64,000 bases of DNA from Staphylococcus equorum (GTDB lineage Bacteria > Bacillota > Bacilli > Staphylococcales > Staphylococcaceae), in assembly GCF_029531845.1 (NCBI RefSeq), contig NZ_JAMBPV010000009.1, forward strand, positions 38,697-102,696, read 5' to 3'. Position numbers and translations under genes: made by a program. This document shows positions 12,032-22,824 of this stretch, piece by piece. The notes below the pieces were generated by a model that worked only from the letters and a program-made list of their open reading frames with translations, had not been told where the DNA came from and did not search any database. The first letter of the stretch is position 1; every line of letters begins with the position of its first letter.

Positions 12032-12074
12032 AAAAAAATGAAGCTAGGACATAAATACATGTCTCAGCCTCATT
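12032..12074 (-). terminator. Terminator of fba, formed by an intergenic repeat
   Basis: Arms AATGAAGCTAGGACAT and ATGTCTCAGCCTCATT pair over 16 positions with three mismatches around an AAATAC loop, followed on the minus strand by TTTTTTT. The hairpin is part of the repeat that also occurs at 42143. Confidence 0.8.
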
Positions 12075-12215
12075 TGTTAAATTAGCAATAGCTGACTGAA
12101 TTAAAAATGCGCTTATATTAAGCCTATTTCAACGCTAGTCATCTTCGCCAAAGTAAGTCAACGAAACAACGAAATCTCATAAAAAAATTAGATTTCAGTC
12201 CCGCTGACTTTTCAT
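12036..12215. repeat. Interspersed intergenic repeat, copy 1
   Basis: Shares about 65 nearly identical bases with 42147-42225: both run through a GCT-ACAT hairpin, CATGTCTCAGCCTCA, TTAGCAAT-GCTGACTGAATT, then CGCTT-TATTA. Weaker similarity continues through CTAGTCAT to the end of the stretch, so the unit is roughly 180-220 bases. Both copies lie in gaps after minus-strand genes and neither encodes a protein. Confidence 0.7.
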
Positions 12216-12228
12216 AATTTAGTTTAAA

Positions 12229-13089
12229 TTATTTTGCTCGGTTAGATGTACCAAACTCTTTAATTTTACCAATAACTGTTGCTTTGATTGCTTCACGTGC
12301 TGGTCCTAAATATTTACGAGGATCATACACTTCTTGATCTTTGTCTAATGCGTCACGAACTGCTTTAGCAGAAGTTATTTGGTTTTCTGTGTTAACGTTA
12401 ATTTTTGCTGTGCCGAAAGGAATAGCTTTTTGGATATCTTTAGTTGGGATACCAGTACCGCCATGTAATACTAATGGTAATCCTGTAGAAGCACCAATTT
12501 CTTCCATTTCTTTAAATCCTAATTTAGGTTCACCTTTATATGGTCCGTGTACTGAACCTAATGCTGGTGCTAATGTATCAATGCCTGTTCTTTCAACAAG
12601 TTCTTGACACTCTTTAGGATCTGCATAGATAACACCTTCAGCGATAATATCGTCTTCTTGTCCGCCTACAGTACCTAATTCAGCTTCAACTGATACGCCA
12701 TGTTCATGTGCATATTCAACCACTTTTGAAGTGATTTCAACGTTGTCTTCAAATGAACCATGAGAAGCATCGATCATTACTGATGTAAATCCAGCATCAA
12801 TCGCTTCTTTACATTTTTCAAAGCTTGAACCGTGGTCTAAGTGGATTGCTACAGGGACAGTGATTTCTTTGTCGTGCATTAACCCTTCAACCATTTTAAC
12901 TACAGTGTAGAAACCACCCATATAGCGAGCAGCACCTTCAGATACACCTAAAATAACTGGAGCATTCTCTTCTTGTGAAGCTTCTAAGATAGCTTGTGTA
13001 AATTCTAAGTTATTTAAGTTGTATTGACCAACTGCGTAACCATTTTCTTTTGCGTCTATTAACATTTCTTTCATTGAAACTAAAGGCAT
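12229..13089 (-). CDS. fba: Class II fructose-bisphosphate aldolase
   Basis: Zinc-dependent aldolase of glycolysis and gluconeogenesis. 286 residues beginning [20 protein letters not shown]. The zinc histidines are in LDHGSS near residue 84 and in VLHGGTGIP; the [12 protein letters not shown] segment is diagnostic. The frame extends 10 codons upstream, but the ATG at 13089 is preceded by CAAGGAGG at 6 bases. Monocistronic: murZ has its own leader and the fba terminator follows. Confidence 0.96.
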   Translation of the reverse strand: MPLVSMKEMLIDAKENGYAVGQYNLNNLEFTQAILEASQEENAPVILGVSEGAARYMGGFYTVVKMVEGLMHDKEITVPVAIHLDHGSSFEKCKEAIDAGFTSVMIDASHGSFEDNVEITSKVVEYAHEHGVSVEAELGTVGGQEDDIIAEGVIYADPKECQELVERTGIDTLAPALGSVHGPYKGEPKLGFKEMEEIGASTGLPLVLHGGTGIPTKDIQKAIPFGTAKINVNTENQITSAKAVRDALDKDQEVYDPRKYLGPAREAIKATVIGKIKEFGTSNRAK

Positions 13090-13410
13090 GAAAGTTCCTC
13101 CTTGGTGCTTTAAGCACATATTTTTACAATCTAATTATATCAAAATTAGAAACCTTTTGCATTCTTCTAAACAATTGTAAGCGCTTTTAATTGTTTTTTT
13201 CTTTTTAAAATCTTTAAAATAGCTGTTTTTCTCCTGATTATTGTAAATTTGTTATAGTATAAACCTTTTTTTACAGTAATTATAAAAATATAATTCTGAA
13301 ATCGTTTAAAATAAATAACATAGACTATCTATCAATTTTCATTTTGAAACATTTATAAAAGCTTCAATTATTAATAGTGCACAATGCTATTTAACACTTA
13401 AATAATATAG
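13090..13410. other. fba upstream region
   Basis: AT-rich non-coding stretch between fba and the pyrG terminator. Apart from the cre-like site described separately I see no gene or structured RNA. Confidence 0.5.
13176..13189. promoter_or_regulatory. Candidate catabolite-responsive element (cre) upstream of fba
   Basis: TGTAAGCGCTTTTA matches the CcpA consensus TGWAARCGYTWNCW at 13 of 14 positions and is embedded in the larger palindrome AATTGTAAGCGCTTTTAATT. It lies about 90 bases upstream of the fba start codon, a sensible place for glycolytic control. Confidence 0.6.
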
Positions 13411-13460
13411 AAAAGACGCATTGCTAGCTATAACCTTTAATTACTTAGCTAACATGCGTC
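13411..13460 (-). terminator. Terminator of pyrG
   Basis: GACGCATG-TTAGCTA pairs with TAGCTAGCAATGCGTC on the minus strand; a run of T follows. It begins 11 bases after the pyrG stop. Confidence 0.8.
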
Positions 13461-13471
13461 ATTTTTATTTT

Positions 13472-15118
<1,647 letters not shown>

Positions 15119-15297
15119 TCAATACCGATATTGACATCGAATTTTTAAACTCAAATACTTAATTTTTTTGTGTAATAGCGTGTTTTACATATTATAATTA
15201 TCATTTATTATTTTCATATGTATAAATTGTTGCTCTATGCAACTACCAAATTTCAAAGAATTTATAAAAATTATTATAGTCATTTAAATAAAAAAAT

Positions 15298-15367
15298 CGC
15301 TCCCTCTCACATCGTTGTAAGGGGGAGCGTATAATATTTATACACGTCGTCCTAATTAAAGGAGCCC
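15298..15367 (-). promoter_or_regulatory. pyrG CTP-sensing attenuator (reiterative-transcription type)
   Basis: The transcript predicted from the adjacent promoter starts GGGCTCC (15367-15361). Downstream, CGCTCCCCCTTAC and GAGAGGGAGCG form a strong terminator stem followed by seven T. In Bacillus subtilis, scarce CTP makes RNA polymerase stutter and add extra G residues at the identical GGGC start; the G tract then pairs with the C/U-rich terminator arm and prevents termination. All parts are visible here: GGGC start, C-rich arm, T tract, and pyrG about 210 bases further on. The hairpin probably also ends rpoE transcripts. Confidence 0.88.
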
Positions 15368-15374
15368 GAATAAA

Positions 15375-15402
15375 ATTTTATCATTTTCACGAGAAAAGTC
15401 AA
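15375..15402 (-). promoter_or_regulatory. pyrG promoter
   Basis: On the minus strand TTGACT (15402-15397), a 17-base spacer and TAAAAT (15380-15375), then 7 bases to the GGGCTCC start. A near-consensus sigma-A promoter lying just beyond the rpoE stop. Confidence 0.85.
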
Positions 15403-15417
15403 TTAAATCTCTAATAA

Positions 15418-15945
15418 TTATTTTTTAGTTTCTTCTTCGGTGTCTTCTTCATCATCTTCTTCATCGAAGTCTTCATCTTCTTCATCAATAACAATGCCTT
15501 CTTCTTCAACTTCGTCTTCTTTTGGATCTTCAGGATCATTCAAAGTTTCTTGATCATCAGTTACAGCTGGGATGTCATCATCGTCATCTGCTTCATCTTC
15601 ACCAAGTAATTTCAAATTTTTATCTTCTTCTGCATCATCATCCAAAATATCGAATTTCTGAATCGTTGGCGCAATTTTTTCTTCAATATCGTCTACTGAA
15701 TACCAATCACGTAATCCCCAAATATTTTCTCCAACGTTTAAAAAACGACCATCAGTATTTAAGTCTGTATAGAATTGTACAATTCTATTTTCTACTTCAT
15801 GGTCTTCATAATGTCCAAGTGCTTTAAATTCATCGATGATATCGTATAAATTCATAGTACTATTTTTTTCATTCAATAGCGTATAGGCCATATCGATAAA
15901 TGATTTCTCATCAACCATTTCTTTTGTATAATCTTGAATTCTCAT
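15418..15945 (-). CDS. rpoE: DNA-directed RNA polymerase delta subunit
   Basis: RNA polymerase accessory subunit of Firmicutes that promotes enzyme recycling and start-site selectivity. 175 residues: an N-terminal HARE-HTH domain (about 1-90, [20 protein letters not shown]) and a C-terminal tail of about 80 residues made almost wholly of Asp and Glu. Start ATG with AAGGAAG upstream. Gene order rpoE-pyrG is conserved in Bacilli. Confidence 0.97.
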   Translation of the reverse strand: MRIQDYTKEMVDEKSFIDMAYTLLNEKNSTMNLYDIIDEFKALGHYEDHEVENRIVQFYTDLNTDGRFLNVGENIWGLRDWYSVDDIEEKIAPTIQKFDILDDDAEEDKNLKLLGEDEADDDDDIPAVTDDQETLNDPEDPKEDEVEEEGIVIDEEDEDFDEEDDEEDTEEETKK

Positions 15946-16054
15946 TATTTATTCTTCCTTTCAAAGGCATTTATCCAAATCCGTACTAAGTTCATCTTAA
16001 GTAATAATAACAAATGTAAATTATAAATGACAATTCGTGATTTCGCAATCTCTA

Positions 16055-16915
16055 TTAATAATTTATATGTTTTTCAAATACTTTAAAATCATCCGCAGAC
16101 TCAATTTCAACAAAATTACTATTGATACATAACGGCTTTAATTCATTATTCTCACCATATAACGTAATTGTCAATAGACTGACATCTTCAAAATATTTTC
16201 TAATGTATGTTGAAAGTTGTCTCAAAGCACTTTCTGCAATGCCATGATGTCTTTCTGATTTATTAACTTCTACTGAAGAAATATTCATACGTTGCTCATG
16301 TTTTTCCACTGCTATAAACCCTACTTTGTTGCCATCTTTGTATAAATCAATAATATGAATGTTGAAAGGCACATCTTCTGTATTTGGCTTTAACTTCAAT
16401 GACGATACATGGTTTGAATCTAAATCTAAATAATATAATCTTTCTTTACCTAGTGGTCCTTCTTCTTTAGTTGCAGTATGCATGAAACCAGCACGTTCAT
16501 AAACATTCCAAGCACTCTCATTTTCTGCATCAACTACTAAATACAAGTGGTTGAAATCTGGAAATAAAGATTGTACGTATTGCGGCAGATACATCATCAT
16601 TTTAGTGCCATAACCATAACCTTGAAAATTTTGGTTAACAGATAAGGATCTAACATAAATCACTTGCTTTGGTGTGTCATAACCTTCATGTTGATAATAT
16701 TGATGTAAAACGAAAAAGCCTACAACTTCCCCTTCTTTATTCAAGGCAATGTTTGCAATTCGGTCTTTATCATGCAATGCATCTTCTAATACATCACTTG
16801 GCAAAGATGAATAAATTTGTTGGCGCTCATTCAATTTAAAATTATAAAGTGCATCTTTATATTTATCTTCATACACTTGAACTGTAATTCCTTCAAATTG
16901 TTTTTTAATAAACAT
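16055..16915 (-). CDS. GNAT family N-acetyltransferase
   Basis: Acetyl-CoA-dependent transferase of unknown substrate, 286 residues. The N-terminal half (about 10-165) is a full GNAT domain: VIYVRSLSVNQNFQGYGYGTKMM carries the acetyl-CoA loop QGYGYG, and the NVYERAGF segment is the last beta-alpha unit. The C-terminal half (about 175-286) looks like a second, degenerate GNAT unit: NISSVEVNKSERHHGIAESALRQL mimics motif A with H-H-G-I-A in place of Q-x-x-G-x-G. Monocistronic, between rpoE and the VOC gene. Confidence 0.85.
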   Translation of the reverse strand: MFIKKQFEGITVQVYEDKYKDALYNFKLNERQQIYSSLPSDVLEDALHDKDRIANIALNKEGEVVGFFVLHQYYQHEGYDTPKQVIYVRSLSVNQNFQGYGYGTKMMMYLPQYVQSLFPDFNHLYLVVDAENESAWNVYERAGFMHTATKEEGPLGKERLYYLDLDSNHVSSLKLKPNTEDVPFNIHIIDLYKDGNKVGFIAVEKHEQRMNISSVEVNKSERHHGIAESALRQLSTYIRKYFEDVSLLTITLYGENNELKPLCINSNFVEIESADDFKVFEKHINY

Positions 16916-16992
16916 ATCTAATCCCCTATTTAAAACTTAGTAATTATTTATTAATACCACTTTCTAACTAATTATAACCTATATTAAACAGT

Positions 16993-17358
16993 TTAGTTTA
17001 AAAAGCAATTCATGAGCCAATTCACACCAAATTGGTCTTTAACTTGACCGTGCATAGCATTGAAAAATGTTTTTTCAAGCGGCATATGTGGGTCACCTGA
17101 TTTACTCAAAGCTTCATACACTTGTTGTTGTGCTTTTAAATCATCAAATGTCAAAATAATATTAGTATTATCATTACGCCATGCTTTTCCGTAAGTACTA
17201 GATATGTGTAAAATCACCGTTTTGTTTACGTGCAATTCTACATGCAGTCGTCGACCATTCGTTTCGTTTAATATTTTTTCTTCTCCGCCAAATGCATTTT
17301 CATAAAAATTTACAGCTTCATCAATGTCTTCTACTTTAATAAACGGACTTAATTGCAA
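16993..17358 (-). CDS. VOC (glyoxalase/PhnB-like) family protein
   Basis: 121 residues with the vicinal-oxygen-chelate fold: SPFIKVEDIDEAVNFYENAFGGEE at the N-terminus and the paired VELHVN / DQFGVNWLM segments at the C-terminus. The DQFGVNW ending is typical of PhnB/3-demethylubiquinone-like VOC proteins. Substrate and metal unknown. It is divergent from coaW, sharing a promoter gap of about 95 bases. Confidence 0.82.
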   Translation of the reverse strand: MQLSPFIKVEDIDEAVNFYENAFGGEEKILNETNGRRLHVELHVNKTVILHISSTYGKAWRNDNTNIILTFDDLKAQQQVYEALSKSGDPHMPLEKTFFNAMHGQVKDQFGVNWLMNCFLN

Positions 17359-17452
17359 CGTAAAAGAGCCCTCCTTTTAATTTCATATTTGATTTTCCCC
17401 TATTTTATTATAATATTAGTTATAATGTAAATTTATTTGGGGGGAAATAGAA

Positions 17453-18250
17453 ATGAAGATTGGCATTGATGCTGGTGGAACTCTAATTAAGATAGTTCAA
17501 GACAATAACGGGGAACGTGTATACAAAACAAAATCAACCACTGAAATTGATGATGTTATCTCATGGTTAAATCAGCAAGATTGTGAAAGCATTAGTTTAA
17601 CCGGCGGACAAGCTGCAGTAATACAAGAACACTTGACCTGTTCTTCGCGTATTTTTGTTGAATTTGATGCGGCTGCAAAAGGTTTAGAAATACTTTTAGT
17701 AGAACAAGAGCATTTCTTAGATGATTACATCTTCACTAACGTCGGTACTGGCACTTCATTACACTTTTCAGACGGTAATCATCAACAACGTGTAGGCGGC
17801 GTTGGCGCCGGTGGCGGAATGATTCAAGGTCTTGGATATTTATTAACTGGCATTAAAGATTATAAACAATTAACTGATACAGCTCAAAATGGAAATAGAG
17901 AGATTATTGACTTGAAAGTTAAACACATTTATAAAGATAGTGAACCACCCATCTCAGGTGACCTTACAGCAGCGAATTTTGGCCATGTCCTACATAATTT
18001 GGACGCTGATTTTACAGATGCTGATAAATTAGCCTCAGTTATAGGTGTTGTCGGGGAAGTGATTACCACAATGTCTATAACTGTTGCTAGAGAAAATAAT
18101 ACTGAAAATGTGGCTTATATTGGCTCATCTTTTCACAACAACGACCTCTTGAAAAAAGTTGTTACAGATTACACAGTACTTCGTGGGTTTAAACCTTATT
18201 ATATTGAACATGGTGCATTCTCTGGTGCATTAGGTGCAATTCATTTATAA
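17453..18250 (+). CDS. coaW: Type II pantothenate kinase
   Basis: Phosphorylates pantothenate at the start of coenzyme A synthesis; staphylococci use this feedback-insensitive type II enzyme. 265 residues with the ASKHA-type phosphate loop [10 protein letters not shown] at the N-terminus, the NVGTGTSLH loop near residue 97 and a glycine-rich [15 protein letters not shown] segment. Start ATG preceded by GGGGGG. Monocistronic with its own terminator. Confidence 0.95.
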   Translation: MKIGIDAGGTLIKIVQDNNGERVYKTKSTTEIDDVISWLNQQDCESISLTGGQAAVIQEHLTCSSRIFVEFDAAAKGLEILLVEQEHFLDDYIFTNVGTGTSLHFSDGNHQQRVGGVGAGGGMIQGLGYLLTGIKDYKQLTDTAQNGNREIIDLKVKHIYKDSEPPISGDLTAANFGHVLHNLDADFTDADKLASVIGVVGEVITTMSITVARENNTENVAYIGSSFHNNDLLKKVVTDYTVLRGFKPYYIEHGAFSGALGAIHL

Positions 18251-18262
18251 AGATAAACATGA

Positions 18263-18305
18263 AAAAAGCAGTTTTCTACGTTTTTCAGTAGAAAACTGCT
18301 TTTTA
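18263..18305 (+). terminator. Terminator of coaW
   Basis: AAGCAGTTTTCTAC/GTAGAAAACTGCTT stem of 14 bp with a short T-rich loop, followed by TTTT. Confidence 0.92.
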
Positions 18306-18432
18306 CTAGTAAGTTAAAATATTTATGTTTTCAATCCCTATCCATACTTTCAAAACAACGCATCATAATTAACCATTATTCAAATAATATAAAAAACAAA
18401 ATACTAGCGCATTGAAACGCATTTAGAAATAA

Positions 18433-19098
18433 TTAAAATGTAAGTTGATCAATCACTTTTTGAGCAGATACAACTGTGCCTACGACACCAGATTTCAAGT
18501 CTATTGCTACAGCTTTATCATCATCTCGTAAATTATCTAACCATTCAGCGAATACTTCACCTTCGATTTCTATAATTTCACATTCTTCAAAGTCTTCGTC
18601 TCTTACTTTTTTAGCCCTACTTTTAATACTCCAAACAGGCATGATGTGTGGTCTTTGATGTTCATCATCACTAATCAAAATGAAATGTTTTTCGTTTTGA
18701 TTAGATAAGCCAAATACTGCATCCTCTTTAGAAACATCTTTTACAAATTCTTTCAAACGAATATTGTCTAAATCAGACATTAATTCATTTGTAATGTCTA
18801 CGATATTAATCAATTCTCCATCTGAACTACCAGTAGGATCAATAAGTACTTCTTCGCCTTCTTCAAATAAGTTATCCATTTCGTAAGTTACAAAACGGTC
18901 TATATCAATTTTCTTTACATTGCTGTAATCAATATTAAGCTTCTTCAAAAAAGTTTCCGCTTTAGATTTTTCTGACCACGCACATACTACATCTTTTCCC
19001 AATACTTCATGTCTAATTAATTCTTTTGATTTTGTAGCTACGTAAAAGACTTCATTGACTAAAATTTCTTGGAAAAATGAATTTTGTTTATAAGACAT
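18433..19098 (-). CDS. DUF2750-type protein with two copies of the domain
   Basis: About 221 residues, soluble, acidic. The N-terminal half (about 5-105, FFQEILVNEVFYVATKS ... CAWSEKSKAETFL ... IDIDRFV) and the C-terminal half (about 118-220, EFVKDVSKEDAVFGLSNQ ... MPVWSIKSRAKKV ... IEGEVFAEWLDNL) follow the same pattern: short helix, val/leu strand with a tool-use-like W-S-x-K-S-x-A, then a final helix. This suggests an internal duplication of DUF2750. Function unknown. Two adjacent ATG codons; the second has better spacing from GAAGGTG. Confidence 0.75.
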   Translation of the reverse strand: MSYKQNSFFQEILVNEVFYVATKSKELIRHEVLGKDVVCAWSEKSKAETFLKKLNIDYSNVKKIDIDRFVTYEMDNLFEEGEEVLIDPTGSSDGELINIVDITNELMSDLDNIRLKEFVKDVSKEDAVFGLSNQNEKHFILISDDEHQRPHIMPVWSIKSRAKKVRDEDFEECEIIEIEGEVFAEWLDNLRDDDKAVAIDLKSGVVGTVVSAQKVIDQLTF

Positions 19099-19223
19099 CA
19101 TAGCACCTTCAATTCATTTATAATATTTACCCATACTTAAAATATAAATGACTCTTATACTCTAGTCAATTAACGTCCCATGCAATTCACTAGAGATATC
19201 CATTATATTTGTGAGAACTTATT

Positions 19224-20417
19224 CTATTTTGCTTCTAAATCTTTTAAAAATTGCTGCTCCATTTTTTCTACACATGCTTTATTTTCCCCATGCCATATGC
19301 AACCAAACCTTGATTTAACAACTTCATTATCAAACCAATCTCCATCATAATAAGATAACGGGAATAGTACACCTTTATTAACATACTTCATAATTGTGTT
19401 GAAAAATCTTGAATTATCTACATGCGACAAATAACTATAAAATTTATGATAACCCTCTTCAAGAAACGGTTCTAGCAATAACATACTTGTTGAGCCATTC
19501 TGTCTAAAATTCAGATCTATCGCAAAAATACCACCCTTGCTATCTACCAAAAGGTCAAAACCAGCTATCCCAAAATAACCTTTCGAGACGCCGACTTCCA
19601 TAATCTCTTTTCCTGCTTGAATTACAGCATCAGGCACATCTTGTACATTTTCATTTCCATTATAATATCCATATTCATTGGTTAACTGTTCAGAAGTACC
19701 TATATAACGCACACCAGTATACTTTGAATATGCGTATTGAACACAATAATTTGCTACTGCTTCTACTTTTTGTTCGATGATTATTGTATCTGTTTCATTT
19801 TTAGCATTTTCAATGCGTAACTTTGCTTGTTCTAAATCATCATCCTTATAACAAATCATAACACCATATCCGCCTGCTGTTGGCAGATCATCTCCAGGTT
19901 TCAATACAAATGGATACTCCCATTTTGCTACTGCTTCTGCAAAGTTATCTATATCAACAACTTCTCTAGTCGGTAGATATTTATGATTTGTCCATTCTGG
20001 TATACGCGCTTTATTATTTAAAGCTACAAAAACATCTTTATCCAACGCGTAATACGCTTTATTCAAAATATCTTCACCATGAATGTACTGAAAGTAAAAT
20101 TTTTTATAATCACGTGCCAAATCTTGTAACAATTGTTCATAGCTACTTTGATCTTGAAATTTAAGAATATTTGTTGGCATAGCTTTACCAATTGCTTCAA
20201 ATAACGTTTTTAATTTATCAGTTACACTTGCTTCATGTACAATTACAGGCATCTCATTAGCAATAATCAGCTCTCTACCGGTCAAAAAATTAGATTGATG
20301 TACTTCAGGTTCTAACCAAGGATTTGATATATAAGATGGTCTAGAAGTATAAACAATATGTGAATCGTAAAGATCACTAAGCGTTAACGTAGGTCTTAGA
20401 GAGCTTTGTTTTGTCAT
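19224..20417 (-). CDS. ATP-grasp domain protein
   Basis: 397 residues with an ATP-grasp core: the nucleotide-binding strand YPFVLKPGDDLPTAGGYGVMIC near residue 170, TDTIIIEQKVEA near 210, and the metal-binding FGIAGFDLLVDSKGGIFAIDLNFRQNGSTS segment near 285-315 with the Asp-x-Asn-x-Arg-x-Asn pattern. Such enzymes ligate a carboxylate to an amine or thiol using ATP. It overlaps the M20 hydrolase gene by four bases (ATGA), so the two are coupled. A role in making or trimming a small peptide-like compound is inference; no product is known to me. Confidence 0.8.
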   Translation of the reverse strand: MTKQSSLRPTLTLSDLYDSHIVYTSRPSYISNPWLEPEVHQSNFLTGRELIIANEMPVIVHEASVTDKLKTLFEAIGKAMPTNILKFQDQSSYEQLLQDLARDYKKFYFQYIHGEDILNKAYYALDKDVFVALNNKARIPEWTNHKYLPTREVVDIDNFAEAVAKWEYPFVLKPGDDLPTAGGYGVMICYKDDDLEQAKLRIENAKNETDTIIIEQKVEAVANYCVQYAYSKYTGVRYIGTSEQLTNEYGYYNGNENVQDVPDAVIQAGKEIMEVGVSKGYFGIAGFDLLVDSKGGIFAIDLNFRQNGSTSMLLLEPFLEEGYHKFYSYLSHVDNSRFFNTIMKYVNKGVLFPLSYYDGDWFDNEVVKSRFGCIWHGENKACVEKMEQQFLKDLEAK

Positions 20418-21607
20418 TTTTTGTGCCCCTTTGTATATTGATATTGTTCAACGATTTCTTCAAACAATGGTTTGTTTTCTATGAGTTCTTGTCCCATTAA
20501 AGCCAGGATTTTTGCACCTCTCATTAATGCTTGATCCCCATGTGTACTACCTGCTGCTTCACGGAAACGATGTGTATGACCAACTAAATTTCGTGAACCA
20601 ATTTTGATATGAGGGTGAATCGTTGGTATACAATGACTGACGTTACCAGTATCCGTAGAACCATAACCAAAATCATCATCTATAACCGCTTCACCCATTT
20701 CAGTGGCGTACTTTGCAAATAAATCATCTAATTTAGAAGTTTTAATAAATTCGTTCACTCCATTTTGTATTGGTCCAAATTCATAGTCACAATCTGTTTG
20801 TAGCGCTGCGCCTTTCGCTATCTGTCCAACACGTTCAGTCAAAACATCTAGCTCTTTTCGAGACGTAGCCCTCGTATAAAAACGCGCATGTGTAAAATCA
20901 GGTATAATATTTGCTGCTTTACCACCATCAAGTATCACACCATGAACACGTTGGCGGCTTTTGATGTGTTGTCTTAATTGTGCCACACCATTGAAATAAG
21001 AAATCATCGCATCTAAAGCGTTTCTTGCTTCATCTGCATTTTCAGATGCATGCGTACTTTTACCATAAAATTTTATATCTAAAACATCGACAGCTAATGT
21101 ATCAATTGTTCTATATGTCTCATTTCCAGGATGGACCATGAGCGCAATATCCAACTCATCTATAACGCCTGCTTTAACATAAGTAGCTTTGGCACTGCCG
21201 TTTTCACCGCCTTCTTCTGCTGGACAACCTAAGACGATGATTTTACCACCAATTTTATCAATCACTTGTTTTAGTGCGGTGCCCGCTAATACACTTGCAG
21301 TACCTATAATATTGTGACCACAAGCATGTCCTAAGCCTGGCAAAGCATCGTATTCTGCTAAAAATCCAATTGTAGGTCCTTCTATACCAGAGTCGTATCG
21401 TGCAATAAATCCTGTTGCATGTTCTGCTATATCTGTTTCTACTTCAAAATCATGCGATATTAAATCTTCTATCAAAGTTCTCGAAGCAAAAATCTCTTCA
21501 TTTCCTAATTCTGGTCTCTGATGTATTTGATGACTTATTTCTAAGTATTTATGATTTTCATTTTCTATATAATCTAATATAATTTGTTTTTTCTCCATCG
21601 TTTGCAC
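20414..21607 (-). CDS. M20 family amidohydrolase/peptidase
   Basis: Zinc aminoacylase-type hydrolase, 397 residues. Visible ligands: GHACGHNI (near 105), EEGGENGSA (near 140), the lid-dimerisation insert about 190-310, and the C-terminal VGHTHRFREAAGSTHGDQAL with conserved histidines. The HIHQRPELGNEE start is typical of amidohydrolases acting on N-acyl or N-carbamoyl amino acids. GTG at 21607 has AGGAGG at 4 bases; ATG at 21598 is the alternative. Coupled by ATGA overlap to an ATP-grasp ligase, an unusual make-and-break pair. Confidence 0.88.
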   Translation of the reverse strand: MQTMEKKQIILDYIENENHKYLEISHQIHQRPELGNEEIFASRTLIEDLISHDFEVETDIAEHATGFIARYDSGIEGPTIGFLAEYDALPGLGHACGHNIIGTASVLAGTALKQVIDKIGGKIIVLGCPAEEGGENGSAKATYVKAGVIDELDIALMVHPGNETYRTIDTLAVDVLDIKFYGKSTHASENADEARNALDAMISYFNGVAQLRQHIKSRQRVHGVILDGGKAANIIPDFTHARFYTRATSRKELDVLTERVGQIAKGAALQTDCDYEFGPIQNGVNEFIKTSKLDDLFAKYATEMGEAVIDDDFGYGSTDTGNVSHCIPTIHPHIKIGSRNLVGHTHRFREAAGSTHGDQALMRGAKILALMGQELIENKPLFEEIVEQYQYTKGHKK

Positions 21608-21873
21608 TCTACCTCCTGAATTACCAAAACATTGTCAACTTCACAACTTATATGTAATAAGCAATTTTATAGATAACACCACATATCATGCTTAATATTT
21701 ATATCGTGTTTAATTATTATTTATTCTATCGGGTTTATTGTCTTCTGTCATTCCTTTTCTGAATTTTAAGTAAATTAGCATTGACCACTTTACATTTATA
21801 CCCGTTTCAGAAATTGTAAATACATTACGGTCTTGTTACAATTAACTTACTTAAAATATTAGGAGGATATGAC

Positions 21874-22344
21874 ATGCCAAAAATGAACGTTGAAAGCTTC
21901 AATTTAGATCATACGATAGTATCTGCACCATTTGTCAGACTAGCTGGCAAAATGGAGGGGGCTAACGGTGATGTTATTCATAAATATGATATCCGTTTCA
22001 AACAACCAAACAAAGAGCATATGGAAATGCCTGGTTTACACTCTTTAGAACATTTGATGGCCGAAAATATTAGAAATCATTCAGATAAAGTGGTTGATAT
22101 TAGCCCAATGGGTTGCCAAACTGGCTTCTATGTTTCATTCATTAACCATGATGATTATGAAGATGTCTTAAACATCATCGAACAAACAATCAATGATGTA
22201 TTAAACGCTACAGAAGTACCTGCTTGTAATGAAGTACAATGTGGCTGGGCAGCAAGTCATTCTCTTGAAGGTGCTAAAGAAATTGCACAAACCTTCTTAG
22301 ATCAAAAATCAGTATGGAAAGATGTATATGGAGAAAATAAATAA
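21874..22344 (+). CDS. luxS: S-ribosylhomocysteine lyase
   Basis: Cleaves S-ribosylhomocysteine to homocysteine and the AI-2 precursor, part of the activated methyl cycle. 156 residues. The metal ligands are H56 and H60 in HSLEHLM and C122 in [10 protein letters not shown], and the catalytic cysteine is C81 in MGCQTGFY. Start ATG with AGGAGG at 7 bases. Monocistronic with a shared convergent terminator. Confidence 0.97.
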   Translation: MPKMNVESFNLDHTIVSAPFVRLAGKMEGANGDVIHKYDIRFKQPNKEHMEMPGLHSLEHLMAENIRNHSDKVVDISPMGCQTGFYVSFINHDDYEDVLNIIEQTINDVLNATEVPACNEVQCGWAASHSLEGAKEIAQTFLDQKSVWKDVYGENK

Positions 22345-22415
22345 TATAGCCAATTTATAAATATACTTAAAATAACATCATTTTATAACCACCACATCTA
22401 CATCGAATAAAAAAT

Positions 22416-22466
22416 AAAAAAGTGGCTGTTAGCTTTCCATTAAGGATACTAACAGCCACTTTTTAT
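22416..22466. terminator. Bidirectional terminator between luxS and the DoxX-like gene
   Basis: AAAAAGTGGCTGTTAG/CTAACAGCCACTTTTT arms of 16 bp around a 16-base loop, T-rich on both strands; it serves convergent luxS and the deo operon. Confidence 0.92.
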
Positions 22467-22470
22467 TTAA

Positions 22471-22824
22471 TCATAGCTTACTAATCATTTTTATCATGAC
22501 CACTTGTAATGGTAAACGACCATACAAAGCCCATTTAGGTAATTGTTTACCAGCTAGCGGTAAGTTTTTACGTGCCATATAAATATTAGCCGGGAATACA
22601 GCCCATAAAAAAGCATTTATCGTTTTTTTCAAACATGATGAAGGCTGCTTGATTAGTAATAATAATCCAAATACTATCTCAAACACACCTGTGATTAAAA
22701 CTGCGGCTTTTCTAAAAGGTAAATATTCAGGTACGATATTTCTAAACTTTTCTTCATCTTTAAAATGAAGCACACCAGCTACGCTAAAACCCATGCCAAA
22801 TACTATTCTAATTATTTTTTTCAT
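22471..22824 (-). CDS. DoxX-like small membrane protein
   Basis: 117 residues with about three to four hydrophobic segments: [55 protein letters not shown] and the C-terminal PLQVVMIKM. The pattern G-x-x-H-F ... P-x-Y-x-P and F-P-A-N-I-Y matches DoxX/MauE-like proteins. Its ATG overlaps the deoB stop by one base (TAATG), so it is the last gene of the deoC-pdp-deoB transcript. Function unknown. Confidence 0.75.
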   Translation of the reverse strand: MKKIIRIVFGMGFSVAGVLHFKDEEKFRNIVPEYLPFRKAAVLITGVFEIVFGLLLLIKQPSSCLKKTINAFLWAVFPANIYMARKNLPLAGKQLPKWALYGRLPLQVVMIKMISKL

